A DNA stretch of 64,000 bases. Origin: JALORV01 sp035498175 (GTDB lineage Bacteria > Pseudomonadota > Gammaproteobacteria > Burkholderiales > Burkholderiaceae_F). The notes beneath the pieces are model-generated. The model worked only from the letters and a program-made list of their open reading frames with translations, searched no databases and was not told where the DNA came from. Made by a program: the position numbers and the translations under genes. Below are positions 1 through 8,694 of this stretch, piece by piece (position 1 is the first letter of the stretch; every line of letters begins with the position of its first letter). The stretch lies in assembly GCA_035498175.1 (NCBI GenBank), contig DATKAJ010000116.1, positions 14,118 through 78,117 of the forward strand, in the 5' to 3' direction.

Positions 1-1
1 C

Positions 2-493
2 GACCTCGACGTCGGACCGCTGATTCGGCAGAACCAGCTGCAGCGGGTCTGGGACTACCTGAGCCAGGCGCAGCACGACGGCATCGTGCTCGCGGCGCAG
101 GGGCAGATCGTCGAGGACGCGCCGCAGAAGGGCTTCTACCAGGCACCGACGCTGCTGCGCGATGTTCCGCCGCAGCACCGGCTGGCGCAGGAGGAGATCT
201 TCGGCCCGGTCCTTGCCGCCTGCGCCTTCGATACAGAAGCCGACGCCGTGCGCATCGCCAACGCGACGCGCTTCGGTCTCGTTGCTGGTGTCTGGACGCG
301 CGACGGTGCGCGGCAGCTTCGGGTCGCCCGCCAACTGCGCTGCGGCCAGGTGTTCATCAACAACTACGGCGCCGGCGGCGGGATCGAACTGCCCTTCGGC
401 GGCGTGAAGTCGAGCGGCTACGGACGCGAGAAGGGCTTCGAGGCCCTGCTGGGATTCACTACGCTGAAGACCATCGCGATCAAGCACGGATGA
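2..493 (+). CDS. Aldehyde dehydrogenase, C-terminal part (5' end outside window)
   Basis: The reading frame is already open at the left edge, so only the last ~163 residues are visible. They carry C-terminal landmarks of the NAD(P)-dependent ALDH superfamily: a D-x-x-x-G-P-L-I segment, the QEEIFGPVL block whose Glu contacts the cofactor ribose, and the closing LPFGGVKSSGYGREKG block. The family oxidises an aldehyde to the acid through a catalytic Cys, which would lie upstream and cannot be checked. The substrate cannot be told from this part. An SDR gene follows 48 bp downstream on the same strand, so the two may act on one alcohol/aldehyde pathway; this is inference. Confidence 0.9.
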   Translation, partial: DLDVGPLIRQNQLQRVWDYLSQAQHDGIVLAAQGQIVEDAPQKGFYQAPTLLRDVPPQHRLAQEEIFGPVLAACAFDTEADAVRIANATRFGLVAGVWTRDGARQLRVARQLRCGQVFINNYGAGGGIELPFGGVKSSGYGREKGFEALLGFTTLKTIAIKHG

Positions 494-541
494 GCGCAAG
501 CGGACCAACGAAGAGAGTCAGCCGAGAGGGAGCTTCGTCAG

Positions 542-1303
542 ATGAGTCGGTTATCGGGGAAGGTGGCCATCGTGACGGGGGCCGGATCGGGATTTGGGCG
601 CGGGATCGCGGAGAGGTTCGCGCGCGAGGGTTGCGCCGTCGTCGTCAATGACATGGCGCGTGAGCGCGGGGCCAAGGTGGCAGCCGGCATAGCAGCGACG
701 GGTGGGCGCGCCCATTTTGCCTACGGTGACGTCTCGCGTTCCGCGGACGTGCGCGGGCTGCTCGATGCCGCACTGTCGCAGTTCGGCCGGCTCGACATCG
801 TTGTCAACAACGCCGGAACAACGCATCGCAACCAGCCGATGCTGGGCGTCAGCGAAGAGGAGTTCGACCGCGTCTACGCGGTCAACGTGAAGTCCATCTA
901 CCTCACCGCAATTCACATGGTGCCGCACTTCCGTTCGCAGGGCGGCGGCTGCTTCATCAACATCGCATCGACGGCGGGAATCCGGCCGCGGCCCGGCCTG
1001 ACCTGGTACAACGGCAGCAAGGGCGCGGTGATCACCACGAGCCGCTCGATGGCAGCCGAACTCGGCCCCGACGGCATCCGCGTCAACTGCGTGAACCCGG
1101 TGATCGGCGCCACTGGCCTCGTCACCGAATTCATGGGCGCGCCCGATACGCCGGAGAACCGCAAGAAATTCCTGGCAACGATTCCGCTCGGCCGGTTTTC
1201 GACGCCGGAGGATGTTGCCAGCGCGTGCGTCTTCCTCGCGTCGGACGAGGCGAATTTCATCACCGGCGCGTGCCTCGAAGTCGACGGCGGCCGCTGCGTG
1301 TGA
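542..1303 (+). CDS. SDR-family NAD(P)-dependent oxidoreductase
   Basis: This 253-residue protein has the classical short-chain dehydrogenase pattern. The cofactor-binding TGAGSGFG glycine motif is near residue 12, the NNAG motif is in the middle, and the catalytic Tyr-x-x-x-Lys occurs as YNGSK after a conserved Ser. The tail ends in FITGACLEVDGG, usual for 3-oxoacyl-reductase or glucose-dehydrogenase-like SDRs. A purine-rich GAGGGAGC stretch upstream supports the ATG chosen. It probably interconverts a hydroxyl and a keto group in the cytoplasm. The substrate is unknown, although the preceding aldehyde dehydrogenase gene suggests a shared catabolic route. Confidence 0.9.
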   Translation: MSRLSGKVAIVTGAGSGFGRGIAERFAREGCAVVVNDMARERGAKVAAGIAATGGRAHFAYGDVSRSADVRGLLDAALSQFGRLDIVVNNAGTTHRNQPMLGVSEEEFDRVYAVNVKSIYLTAIHMVPHFRSQGGGCFINIASTAGIRPRPGLTWYNGSKGAVITTSRSMAAELGPDGIRVNCVNPVIGATGLVTEFMGAPDTPENRKKFLATIPLGRFSTPEDVASACVFLASDEANFITGACLEVDGGRCV

Positions 1304-1396
1304 GCCGGCCCGCTCCGGACGCCGGCGCCGCATGGAATCGCCGCGCGATCTTCGACCCGGAATCGAATCTCCTCGCGCGTATTCCCGGACAAACTC

Positions 1397-3382
1397 ATGA
1401 ATGATCGACTTCTAGCGGCTGTGGCGGCCGCTGCCCTCGCTGCCTGCTCGTCTGCGCCGCCGTCCGCCAAAGATCCTCCGGTGAAGCCCCCGGAGGCCCT
1501 GACGATGACCCGCGTGCCTCCGGTGCCCGCGAGCCTGCCGGCGAGGATCGGTCCATACACGGAATTCAAGGGCGCCGGTCTGCTCGACTGGTCGCCCGAT
1601 GGGCGCCAACTGCTCGTGACTTACCTGCACAACAACCGCACGCAGTTGCACCAGGTGAGCGGTCCCGCGCAGCCCCTGAAGGCGATTACCTCTTCGCCCG
1701 AGCCCACCCGCGCGGGCGCCTATCTGCCTGGCGATCCGGGTGTCGTCGTGTTCGAACGCGACGTGGGTGGCAGCGAAACATCGCGCGTGTTCCGGCTCGA
1801 CCTGGCGACCGGAGCGGAGACCGCACTGACCGACGAGAAACTGCGCTGCGACATGGGCCCGTTTGACGCGAACGGCGGCGCCGTTCTCGTGCACTGCTCG
1901 CGGGTCGATCGCAACACGGGCGGCAATGTCGAACGTGCCGGTGGCGTGACGGTCGATCTCGCGCTGATCGACGTGAAGTCCGGCCGTACGCGCGCTGCCG
2001 CCACGATGAACGGCGCCGGCTGGTTTCCGCTCGACCTCGCTCCGGATGACCGCACGGTCCTGCTGCTGCGCTATCGATCCGCGTCCGATTCGGAAATCTG
2101 GACGCTCGATCTCGCCAGCGGCGCATCACGCCGCCTGCTGCCGCACGAAGGCGAGCCCGCCGCCAGCTACTTCGGCGTCGGATTCGCGCCGGACGGCAAG
2201 CGCATTTTTGTCGCGACCGACCGGTTCGGCGAATTCACCCAACTCTACCGGTATGACCCGGAGCAGAAACGGTTCGACGCGATCACGATGGACATTCCCT
2301 GGGACGTGACCCGCGTCAGCCTGCTGCGCGACCGCAGCCGCCTTGCCGCCGTGACCAACGAGAACGGCCGCGGCGTGCCGCGCGCGTACGACGCGGCCAC
2401 GTTGCAGCCGATCCCGGTGCCGCCGCAACCCGGTATCAACGTCACGTCCGTGCAGCTGTCACCCGACGGTAGCAAGCTCGCCTATTCGGGCTCATCGGCC
2501 GCGGCGCCCTCGGAAGTGACCATCATCGACCTGCGGTCCAAGCAGGCCGCACTTTGGGCCGCGGCCGACCGTGCCGGCGTGGACACGTCGGCGTTCCAGC
2601 CCAAGGAGGTCATCCGCTGGAAGACCTTCGATGGCCGCACGATCACCGGATTGATCCAGCGTCCGCCGAAGACCTTCACGGGCCGGCGCCCGGTGTTGAT
2701 CGAAATCCACGGTGGCCCAGAGGCGCAGGCGCAGGTGAACTTCAGTGGCCGCTACAACTACATCATCAACGAGATGGGGATCGCGCTGATCGAGCCGAAC
2801 GTGCGTGGCTCGACCGGGTTCGGAAAATCGTTCCAGAAGCTCGACGACGGCAAGCTGCGCGAGGACTCGGTGCGCGACATCGGTGCGCTGCTCGACTGGA
2901 TTGCCACGCAACCCGACCTCGACCCCTCACGCGTGGTCGTGCAGGGCGGCAGTTACGGCGGCTACATGGCCAACGCGGTCGCCACGAAGTACTCGGATCG
3001 GATACGCGGAGCGATGACTGCCGTCGGCATCTCCAACTTCGTCAGCTTTCTCGAGCGCACGGAAAGCTACCGGCGCGATCTGCGGCGATCGGAGTACGGT
3101 GACGAACGCGACCCGGCCATGCGCGAATTCCTGCTGTCGATCTCACCACTGACCAACGCAGACAAGATCAACGCGCCATTGTTCGTGATCCACGGCCGCA
3201 ACGATCCGCGCGTCCCGGTGCAGGAGGCCGAACAGATCGCCGCCACCGTCGAACGGAATGGCGTGCCGGTCTGGGTGATGATCGCCGAGAACGAAGGGCA
3301 TGGCTTCGCGAAGAAGGAGAACGCCGACTACCTGTTCTACGCGCGCGTGCTGTTCCTCGAGCGTTTCCTGCTAGCACCCTGA
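1397..3382 (+). CDS. S9 family (prolyl oligopeptidase-type) serine peptidase, predicted lipoprotein
   Basis: The 661-residue protein begins with a short hydrophobic segment ending in a lipobox-like LAAC, so it is probably exported and lipidated at Cys16. Residues ~45-400 look like a TolB/WD-type beta-propeller with repeated 'SPDG' and 'APDG' turns. The C-terminal ~250 residues are an alpha/beta-hydrolase domain. Its nucleophile elbow is GGSYGG (Ser near 518), with the Asp in HGRNDPRVP and His635 in EGHGF, completing the S9 triad. Members of this family cleave short peptides, often after Pro or acylated residues. The gene stands alone; a weak palindrome follows its stop. Confidence 0.9.
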   Translation: MNDRLLAAVAAAALAACSSAPPSAKDPPVKPPEALTMTRVPPVPASLPARIGPYTEFKGAGLLDWSPDGRQLLVTYLHNNRTQLHQVSGPAQPLKAITSSPEPTRAGAYLPGDPGVVVFERDVGGSETSRVFRLDLATGAETALTDEKLRCDMGPFDANGGAVLVHCSRVDRNTGGNVERAGGVTVDLALIDVKSGRTRAAATMNGAGWFPLDLAPDDRTVLLLRYRSASDSEIWTLDLASGASRRLLPHEGEPAASYFGVGFAPDGKRIFVATDRFGEFTQLYRYDPEQKRFDAITMDIPWDVTRVSLLRDRSRLAAVTNENGRGVPRAYDAATLQPIPVPPQPGINVTSVQLSPDGSKLAYSGSSAAAPSEVTIIDLRSKQAALWAAADRAGVDTSAFQPKEVIRWKTFDGRTITGLIQRPPKTFTGRRPVLIEIHGGPEAQAQVNFSGRYNYIINEMGIALIEPNVRGSTGFGKSFQKLDDGKLREDSVRDIGALLDWIATQPDLDPSRVVVQGGSYGGYMANAVATKYSDRIRGAMTAVGISNFVSFLERTESYRRDLRRSEYGDERDPAMREFLLSISPLTNADKINAPLFVIHGRNDPRVPVQEAEQIAATVERNGVPVWVMIAENEGHGFAKKENADYLFYARVLFLERFLLAP

Positions 3383-3475
3383 GACCTGCGAGCAAGCGGC
3401 AGGTCCACGGCGCAGTCACCCGCGGGGCCGACGCACGTCAAATCATTCCGCCGGATCCGTCAGCCGCGGGCAAGC

Positions 3476-3989
3476 TCAGGCACCCGCCGCCGTCAGCGTC
3501 AGCTTGTAGCGTCGGGCTCTTTCAACATAATCGCGGGCGTTGTTCGAAACGTTTGCTACGTCGTCGGCTTTGAGTTCGCGTACGACCTTGGCCGGGCTGC
3601 CGACGATGAGGACGTTGTCGGGAAGACCTTGCCCTGAGTGACCACGGCGCCCGCGCCGACGATGCAGTTCTTTCCGATCGCGGCGCCGTTCATGACCACG
3701 GCCTGGATTCCAACTAACGTGCCGTCGCCGATGTGGCAGCCATGCAGTGCGGCCTGATGGCCGACGCTGACGCGCTTGCCGATGCGCAGGGGAAAGCCGA
3801 TGTCGGTATGCAGCACAGCGCCTTCCTGAATGTTGCTGTCGTCGCCCGACCTCGATGCGCTCATTGTCCCCGCGGATGACCGCGTTGAACCAGACGCCGA
3901 ACCGGCGTCCGAGCATGACGCAGCCGATGACTAAGGCGCTGGGTGCGACCCAGGCGCTTTTCATACGGGGCCAAACTGAATACGGCGAC
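3476..3989 (-). pseudogene. Gamma-class carbonic anhydrase family gene broken by frameshifts
   Basis: Left-handed beta-helix sequence typical of the YrdA/PaaY gamma-carbonic anhydrase family is spread over two reading frames. The first frame runs from SAWVAPSALVIG to FNAVIRGDNERIEVG. A second frame carries DDSNIQEGAVLHTD, GHQAALHGCHIGDGTLVG and GAGAVVTQGKVF, including the three likely zinc-ligand His residues. The first frame then resumes at DNVLIVGSPAKVVREL and runs to the stop. The first break is one extra base in a GGG run (near 3844-3846) and the second is one missing base in a CCC run (near 3624), so the shifts cancel. The N-terminus is also irregular: a VAVFSLAPYE sequence resembling the family start is out of frame with SAWVAP, and no good start codon is visible. 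Either the gene is decaying or the homopolymer runs were misread. Confidence 0.75.
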
Positions 3990-4153
3990 GACGTGGCGCC
4001 CGGCGAAACGTTCCTACCTGTAGTCCTTGATGCGGCGGATGTCTTCTGCGCCGCACTTCCTTTGGCGAAAGCCGCCCCCAACCGGCGTCATTGCCGTCCG
4101 GAACGCCTGACCATCAATGGCTGGAGAGATAGCCCTTGCGCGGACCGCGACGA

Positions 4154-5410
4154 CTAGATGCTCTGGTCGCGCAGTATTGGCCGCGCGCCTTCGGTTGTCG
4201 CACCGGGAAGCTGGGCATAGGCGATCGCCGCTTCACGGTAGTGTTGCGCGGCTTCCGCTTCGTCGCCGACAGCCTCGGCCAACCGTGCCAGCGCCAGCAT
4301 CGTTGCCGGCTCCTTGGCGATCTGCAGGCTGTCGTTGAGGTAGCTTCGCGACTTTCCCCAGAGCTGCTCGCGCAGGCACAGCAACCCGGCGGTACGCAGC
4401 AGCACCGCACGCGCCGCGTCGTCGCGCGGCGCTTCAGCCAGCCACCGCTCCACCTGCTCGAGTTGCCCGCGCGCCGGAAAGGCCTGCGCCCGCGCATATT
4501 CCTCAAGCAGCCGCATGCACGTCTCGTTCCATTCCGCGGGCGAGGACCGCAATGCCTCCTCGATCGCGGCCGCCGCCCGGCCGCCGCGCCCGCTGACGTT
4601 CAGCAGGCGCGCCCCCTCCAGCGCGACCTCGGGCAGTGCCCGGTCCGCTGCAGGAATGGCGTTCCATGCCTCCTCGAGCGAGGTCGAGTCGTAGCGATGC
4701 GCCAGCAGTTGCTCGCGATAGACCGCCAGCTTCAGGCGGCTTGCGAGCACGGGGTGCACGGCATTGCGCTTTTCGAGCGCGCGCAGCGACTTCAACGCCT
4801 CGTCCCAACGGCCCGACTGCAGGTTTGCGTTCAGCGCGATCCGCATGGCGTGGATATGACGAGCACCCGCGCTCTGCAGGCGCCGAATCGCGCCGAGCGC
4901 AGAGTCATTGTCGCGCTGCTCGGACCACATCTCGGCACTGGTGACGAGGCGGGCGGTCTCGACGTCCTTGTTGTCCTCGGCGCGCGCCAGCCATTCGTCA
5001 CGCCGTTCGTACTCCTGCATGCGATGAGCCGCGCGCGCGCCGATCAGCGCCGCAACACCCGCCGTGCGCGACGCCGACTGCGCGACTCGCGCAGCCTTCT
5101 CGGCCCGGGCGAACCTTCCTTCGAGAAGTCCGCGCACGGCCTCCACCAGTGCCTGCTGGCCACCGATCTCCTCGCGCCGGGCCCGATACAGCCGCACCTG
5201 CTCCGGAAAGTCGACCACCCGCTGCAGCGCCCGGCCGCTCCAGTAGACGATCAACAACAGCGCGGTGAGGCCGACCAGGAAAAGGTTCAGCGAGACGTCG
5301 AGGCGATACGGCGGCACGAAGACCGCAACGTTGCCCGCATTGACCTGGAGCACGAGGGCCACCGTCGCTGCGAGCAGCGACAGCACTAACGCCCAGGTGA
5401 GCCAACGCAT
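4154..5410 (-). CDS. hemY: HemY-like inner-membrane TPR protein of the haem operon
   Basis: The 418-residue protein starts with two membrane segments (about residues 5-22 and 43-60), followed by a long alpha-helical, Ala/Leu/Arg-rich region with TPR-like spacing. This is the architecture of the proteobacterial HemY_N family, which is distinct from the protoporphyrinogen oxidase also called HemY in Bacillus. In Proteobacteria it lies at the end of hemC-hemD-hemX-hemY. Its exact role is unsettled; a scaffolding or regulatory part in late haem synthesis is proposed. Its ATG overlaps the hemX stop codon (TGATG), a sign of translational coupling. Confidence 0.88.
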   Translation of the reverse strand: MRWLTWALVLSLLAATVALVLQVNAGNVAVFVPPYRLDVSLNLFLVGLTALLLIVYWSGRALQRVVDFPEQVRLYRARREEIGGQQALVEAVRGLLEGRFARAEKAARVAQSASRTAGVAALIGARAAHRMQEYERRDEWLARAEDNKDVETARLVTSAEMWSEQRDNDSALGAIRRLQSAGARHIHAMRIALNANLQSGRWDEALKSLRALEKRNAVHPVLASRLKLAVYREQLLAHRYDSTSLEEAWNAIPAADRALPEVALEGARLLNVSGRGGRAAAAIEEALRSSPAEWNETCMRLLEEYARAQAFPARGQLEQVERWLAEAPRDDAARAVLLRTAGLLCLREQLWGKSRSYLNDSLQIAKEPATMLALARLAEAVGDEAEAAQHYREAAIAYAQLPGATTEGARPILRDQSI

Positions 5411-6522
5411 CAGCGGCCTGGTGTCGTGCGTGCGGCGCGCACAGCGGCGAGGCTGTCGTTGATCTGCGGCACCTCGACCGAGAGCGCGGTCGAGGAGAGC
5501 TGCTTCATCGTCGCCACGGCGGCTGCCACGCTCGGCTGCTTCACATCGACATAGCGCGCGACCAGCGCCTGCGCCTCGCCAAGATCGGCGCGGAACAACC
5601 GGTCGTTGCGCATCAGTAGCGCCTGGCGCGCGCTGAGCAACCGCAGCTTGATCTGCAGCCGCGCCAGCTGCTGCTGCTGCGGTTGCAGCAGCAGCGATTC
5701 CGGCGTGTCGACACGACGCAGACGGACGAGATCCCGGTAGTCGCCGAGCTCGCTGCGCAGCCGCTCGAGCCAGCGCTCCCAGCGCGGCGCGCCGGGCGAG
5801 GGTCCGACCGTGTCGGCCGCCGTGCCGTCGAGCGCCATGCCGGCGGGACGGACATCGGAGAGCAGCGTCCAGCCGTCGATGCCCGTCGCAATCTGGTCGA
5901 GCTTCAGCGCCATGCCGGTGATATCGACCGTGGGTGCGACTTTCAGGCGCTCAACATCGCGCGCGATGATCCGGCGCAGGGGCAGGAAGCGCGCATTGTC
6001 GCTGCGAGCGAGGCGCAGGTCTGCGGTCTGCAGCGCGGCCAGTGCAGTGTTGACATTGCCGCTGACCGTCAGCTCCTGGCTGGCGACCGCAACGAGCCGC
6101 TCGACCTCGACCAGCACGGCCTCGTCCCGGCCGCGCGAGAGGTCGGAGTACAACTGTTCCAGCGCCTCGCGCTGGCTCTGCTCCTCGGCGAGCCGCGCTT
6201 CCAGCACCATTGCGCGCTCGCGCGCGGCCCGCGCCTCTGCATCCGCACGCGTCGCGGTATCTGTCGCGCGCGCGCTGGCCTGTTCGAGATCGGCGAGGCG
6301 CCGCGCCGCCTCCTTGCGCAGTGCGTTGAGCTGCAGTTGCGCATAGGCCGTCGCAGCGAGGCTCAGCACGATCGCGACCGCAGCGATCCACGGCCACGGT
6401 GACCTGCGCGCCACCGGAACAGCGGACTCCGGCGGAACAGAGGGGGCTGCCGCTCCGGACGAAGCGACCGCAGGTTCGATCAGGGACGGCTCGTTCGGAT
6501 TCAAGGGCGGCGGAAATGACAT
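5410..6522 (-). CDS. hemX: HemX-like membrane protein (uroporphyrinogen-III C-methyltransferase-like annotation)
   Basis: The protein has ~370 residues. A Pro-rich cytoplasmic N-terminus is followed by one membrane helix near residues 40-60, a long coiled coil rich in Ala, Glu and Arg, and then a globular C-terminal domain. This is the HemX family, often mislabelled as a methyltransferase although it has no SAM-binding fold. I chose the internal ATG that begins MSFPPPLNPNEPS, because the open frame upstream is basic, non-conserved in style and overlaps hemD. It sits between hemD and hemY. In many Betaproteobacteria hemD and hemX are fused; here they are separate genes with a ~75 bp gap. Confidence 0.85.
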   Translation of the reverse strand: MSFPPPLNPNEPSLIEPAVASSGAAAPSVPPESAVPVARRSPWPWIAAVAIVLSLAATAYAQLQLNALRKEAARRLADLEQASARATDTATRADAEARAARERAMVLEARLAEEQSQREALEQLYSDLSRGRDEAVLVEVERLVAVASQELTVSGNVNTALAALQTADLRLARSDNARFLPLRRIIARDVERLKVAPTVDITGMALKLDQIATGIDGWTLLSDVRPAGMALDGTAADTVGPSPGAPRWERWLERLRSELGDYRDLVRLRRVDTPESLLLQPQQQQLARLQIKLRLLSARQALLMRNDRLFRADLGEAQALVARYVDVKQPSVAAAVATMKQLSSTALSVEVPQINDSLAAVRAARTTPGR

Positions 6523-6598
6523 CGCAATGGGCGCTGCGCGTCGTCGCTTGCGGCCCAAGGCGCCGCGGGTCCCGGCGGCGAGCAGTGCTGGATGAATT

Positions 6599-7372
6599 CT
6601 ATAGCTGTGCGCGCAGGCCTTCGTTGTCCTGCGCCGCAAGCTCGACGCGCGTGTAGCCGGCGGCCAACAGCCGCTCGGCGATGCGCTCATGCGATGCCAG
6701 CGCGCGACCGTGGCGCAGCCACGCCGACGCGCCGGGCACGCCCGCGAGTTGGTGCTCGAGGGCTTCGACCGCCTCGCTGCTGGTGAAGAGGATTGCCGCC
6801 GGTTCCCCCGTCAGGACTGCCTCGGCAATACGCGCCAGGCTGGCAGGGTCCGGCACCGTTTCGGTGCGTGTGTAGACCGCCTGCGCTTCCACCTGGGCGC
6901 CGGTTGCGGCAAAGGCATCGGCCAGCCAGTCGCGTCCGGTCTGAGCGCGCAGGATCAGCACCCGCCCGGCCGTCCTGCCGCTGCGTTTCCACTCGGCCCA
7001 GAAGGCTTCGGAGCCGGATGCTTCGTCGTCGGGGACGACGATCGCCGTGTGCTGCGCCGGCCGGATGGCCTGCTCCACGGCCTGCGCGGTAGCGCGACCT
7101 ACGGCGCCAATCGCAGTCCGCCCTGGCCATGCCGCCTGCAGCAGCCGCGCCGCAGCCCGCACCGCGGCCGGGCTGACGAAGATGGCGAGATCGAAGTCTC
7201 CGACACGCGCCAGCGCTGCGCGCGCCGCGCCTTCATCGGGCGGCGGACCGAGTTCGAAAGCCGGAAACCAAAGCGCATCGCGCCCCTCACTGCGCAACTG
7301 CCCGACCAGCCGCTCACCGGTCGCGCCCGGCCGCGTGATGATCGCGAGCCGTACCACGGCGGGGTCAGGCAA
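6599..7372 (-). CDS. hemD: Uroporphyrinogen-III synthase
   Basis: This 257-residue protein should cyclise hydroxymethylbilane to uroporphyrinogen III with inversion of ring D. Family features seen are the N-terminal ITRPGATGERL, an FVSPAAVRAA segment in the first domain, a GAVGRATAQA block, and the ILFTSSEAVEAL segment in the second domain that usually contacts the substrate. Sequence conservation in HemD is low, so the assignment also leans on position: it overlaps the end of hemC by 8 bp and is followed by hemX and hemY. The length is normal for the family. Confidence 0.92.
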   Translation of the reverse strand: MPDPAVVRLAIITRPGATGERLVGQLRSEGRDALWFPAFELGPPPDEGAARAALARVGDFDLAIFVSPAAVRAAARLLQAAWPGRTAIGAVGRATAQAVEQAIRPAQHTAIVVPDDEASGSEAFWAEWKRSGRTAGRVLILRAQTGRDWLADAFAATGAQVEAQAVYTRTETVPDPASLARIAEAVLTGEPAAILFTSSEAVEALEHQLAGVPGASAWLRHGRALASHERIAERLLAAGYTRVELAAQDNEGLRAQL

Positions 7373-8288
7373 GTCCGAGCAACTGCATTGCCCCGAGCCG
7401 CTTGAGGTCGGCGACGACCTGCGCTGCGAGCGCGTCCGCCGCGCCGAGGGGTGCCCGCGCCTGGGTTTCGACGTACTCCCCGGTTGCCGCGTTGCCGACC
7501 AGCGCTCGCAGCCAGAGCTCGGAGCCCTCGACTTCTGCGTACGCGGCCAGCGGGACCTGGCAGCTGCCTCCGAGCCCGCGCGACACGCCGCGCTCGGCGG
7601 TCGTCGCGGCGCGGGTCGCAGTGTCGTTCAGCGGCGCAAGCAATTGCGCCGTGTCGCGGTCCTCGCGCAGAACCTCGATGCCCAGCGCGCCCTGGCCCGG
7701 AGCCGGCAGCGAAACGCTGGTCGGAATCACCTGGCGGATGCGCGCCGCAAATCCGAGTCGCTTCAGCCCGGCCGCGGCCATCACCAGGGCGTCGAAATCT
7801 CCGCGATCGAGCTTGGCCAGCCGCGTGTTGACGTTGCCGCGCACCGACAGGATCTGCAGTCCGGGGAAACGCGCACGGAGCATCAGCTCGCGCCGCAGGC
7901 TCGACGTGCCGACGCGCGCTCCCTGCGGCAATTCCTCCAGCGTCGCATGGCGGTTGGAGACAAGGCAGTCGCGCGGGTCCTCGCGCTGCATGATCGCGGC
8001 CAGCTCGAATTCGGGCGCCAGCTCCATCGGGACGTCCTTCAGCGAGTGCACGGCCAGCTGGGCGCGGCGCTCGAGCAGCGCAACCTCGAGCTCCTTCACA
8101 AAGAGCCCCTTGCCGCCGACCTTCGAGAGGGTTCGATCGAGGATCTGATCCCCGCGCGTGGTCATGCCGAGCAGTTCGACCCGCGTACCGGAATAGCGCT
8201 GCGCCAGGATTTCGCGCACGTGCTCCGCTTGCCACAGGGCGAGGGGACTCTCGCGTGTCGCGATGACGACGCGCGCCGGCGTGTTCAT
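7365..8288 (-). CDS. hemC: Hydroxymethylbilane synthase (porphobilinogen deaminase)
   Basis: The 307-residue enzyme polymerises four porphobilinogen molecules into hydroxymethylbilane. The dipyrromethane cofactor is attached to Cys243 in GGSCQVPLAAYA, equivalent to Cys242 in the E. coli enzyme. The N-terminal IATRESPLALWQA, the SLKDVP block and the GTSSLRRE Arg cluster that binds substrate carboxylates are all present. The start is the ATG of MNTPARVVIATRES; an upstream in-frame extension is discarded because it is compositionally odd and runs into a large palindromic repeat. The gene overlaps hemD by 8 bp. A 406-bp gap separates it from algR, much of it filled by that palindrome. Confidence 0.96.
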   Translation of the reverse strand: MNTPARVVIATRESPLALWQAEHVREILAQRYSGTRVELLGMTTRGDQILDRTLSKVGGKGLFVKELEVALLERRAQLAVHSLKDVPMELAPEFELAAIMQREDPRDCLVSNRHATLEELPQGARVGTSSLRRELMLRARFPGLQILSVRGNVNTRLAKLDRGDFDALVMAAAGLKRLGFAARIRQVIPTSVSLPAPGQGALGIEVLREDRDTAQLLAPLNDTATRAATTAERGVSRGLGGSCQVPLAAYAEVEGSELWLRALVGNAATGEYVETQARAPLGAADALAAQVVADLKRLGAMQLLGLA

Positions 8289-8356
8289 CGGCGAGTACCC
8301 TGCAATGGCGTGACCCTCAAAGAGGCGCGGCGAGTCTATCACCGGGGCTCGCGTCG

Positions 8357-8688
8357 CTCGTGTACGCGATCGGCGCGCGATCGCACGTGCACTCGCTCCG
8401 GTTACGCGCGCAGCGCGCGCGCTCGACTGATTGGTCGGCTTCGCTCCGGAGCCTCCCCTCGATGCACCACACAAGTTGCGCCGTCTTCAGCCCTCCCCGC
8501 CGGGCGGGGAAGGAGACGGGAGTGCGTCATCCCTCCCGCACGGCCGGAGGCAGGTTGCGCCTGGTGGTTGAGGATCGGCGAAGCGCGCGGCCGCTCCGAA
8601 GCGAGGCCGACAAAAACCAGGTGCGAGCCTAGCGAGCGCTCCCGCGACGAGTGCACGCGCGATCGGCGAACCCAATCGCGTGCACGAG
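8357..8688. repeat. 332-bp imperfect inverted repeat (giant palindrome) between algR and hemC
   Basis: Three pairs of arms are arranged symmetrically about a centre near 8522. Positions 8357-8370 pair with 8675-8688 (13 of 14 bases). Positions 8378-8395 pair with 8648-8665 (17 of 18; CGATCGCACGTGCACTCG on the left). Positions 8434-8452 pair with 8593-8611 (17 of 19). The spacings on both sides match to within 2 bases, so this is one long structure and not chance short palindromes. A GC-rich hairpin CCCCGCCGGGCGGGG lies near the middle. No credible gene is inside. It could be a MITE-like non-autonomous element or a degenerate repeat of the host. RNA read through from algR could fold into a very long hairpin ahead of hemC. 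I could not identify target-site duplications. Confidence 0.7.
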
Positions 8689-8694
8689 GAGTGC

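Noticed and set aside
3383..3405. Palindrome GACCTGC-N9-GCAGGTC after the S9 peptidase gene as a terminator
   Set aside because: The stem is only 7 bp and no U-tract follows; too weak to call.
4136..5389. Long plus-strand frame antisense to hemY
   Set aside because: hemY has membrane helices, family pattern and operon overlap; the opposing frame has none.
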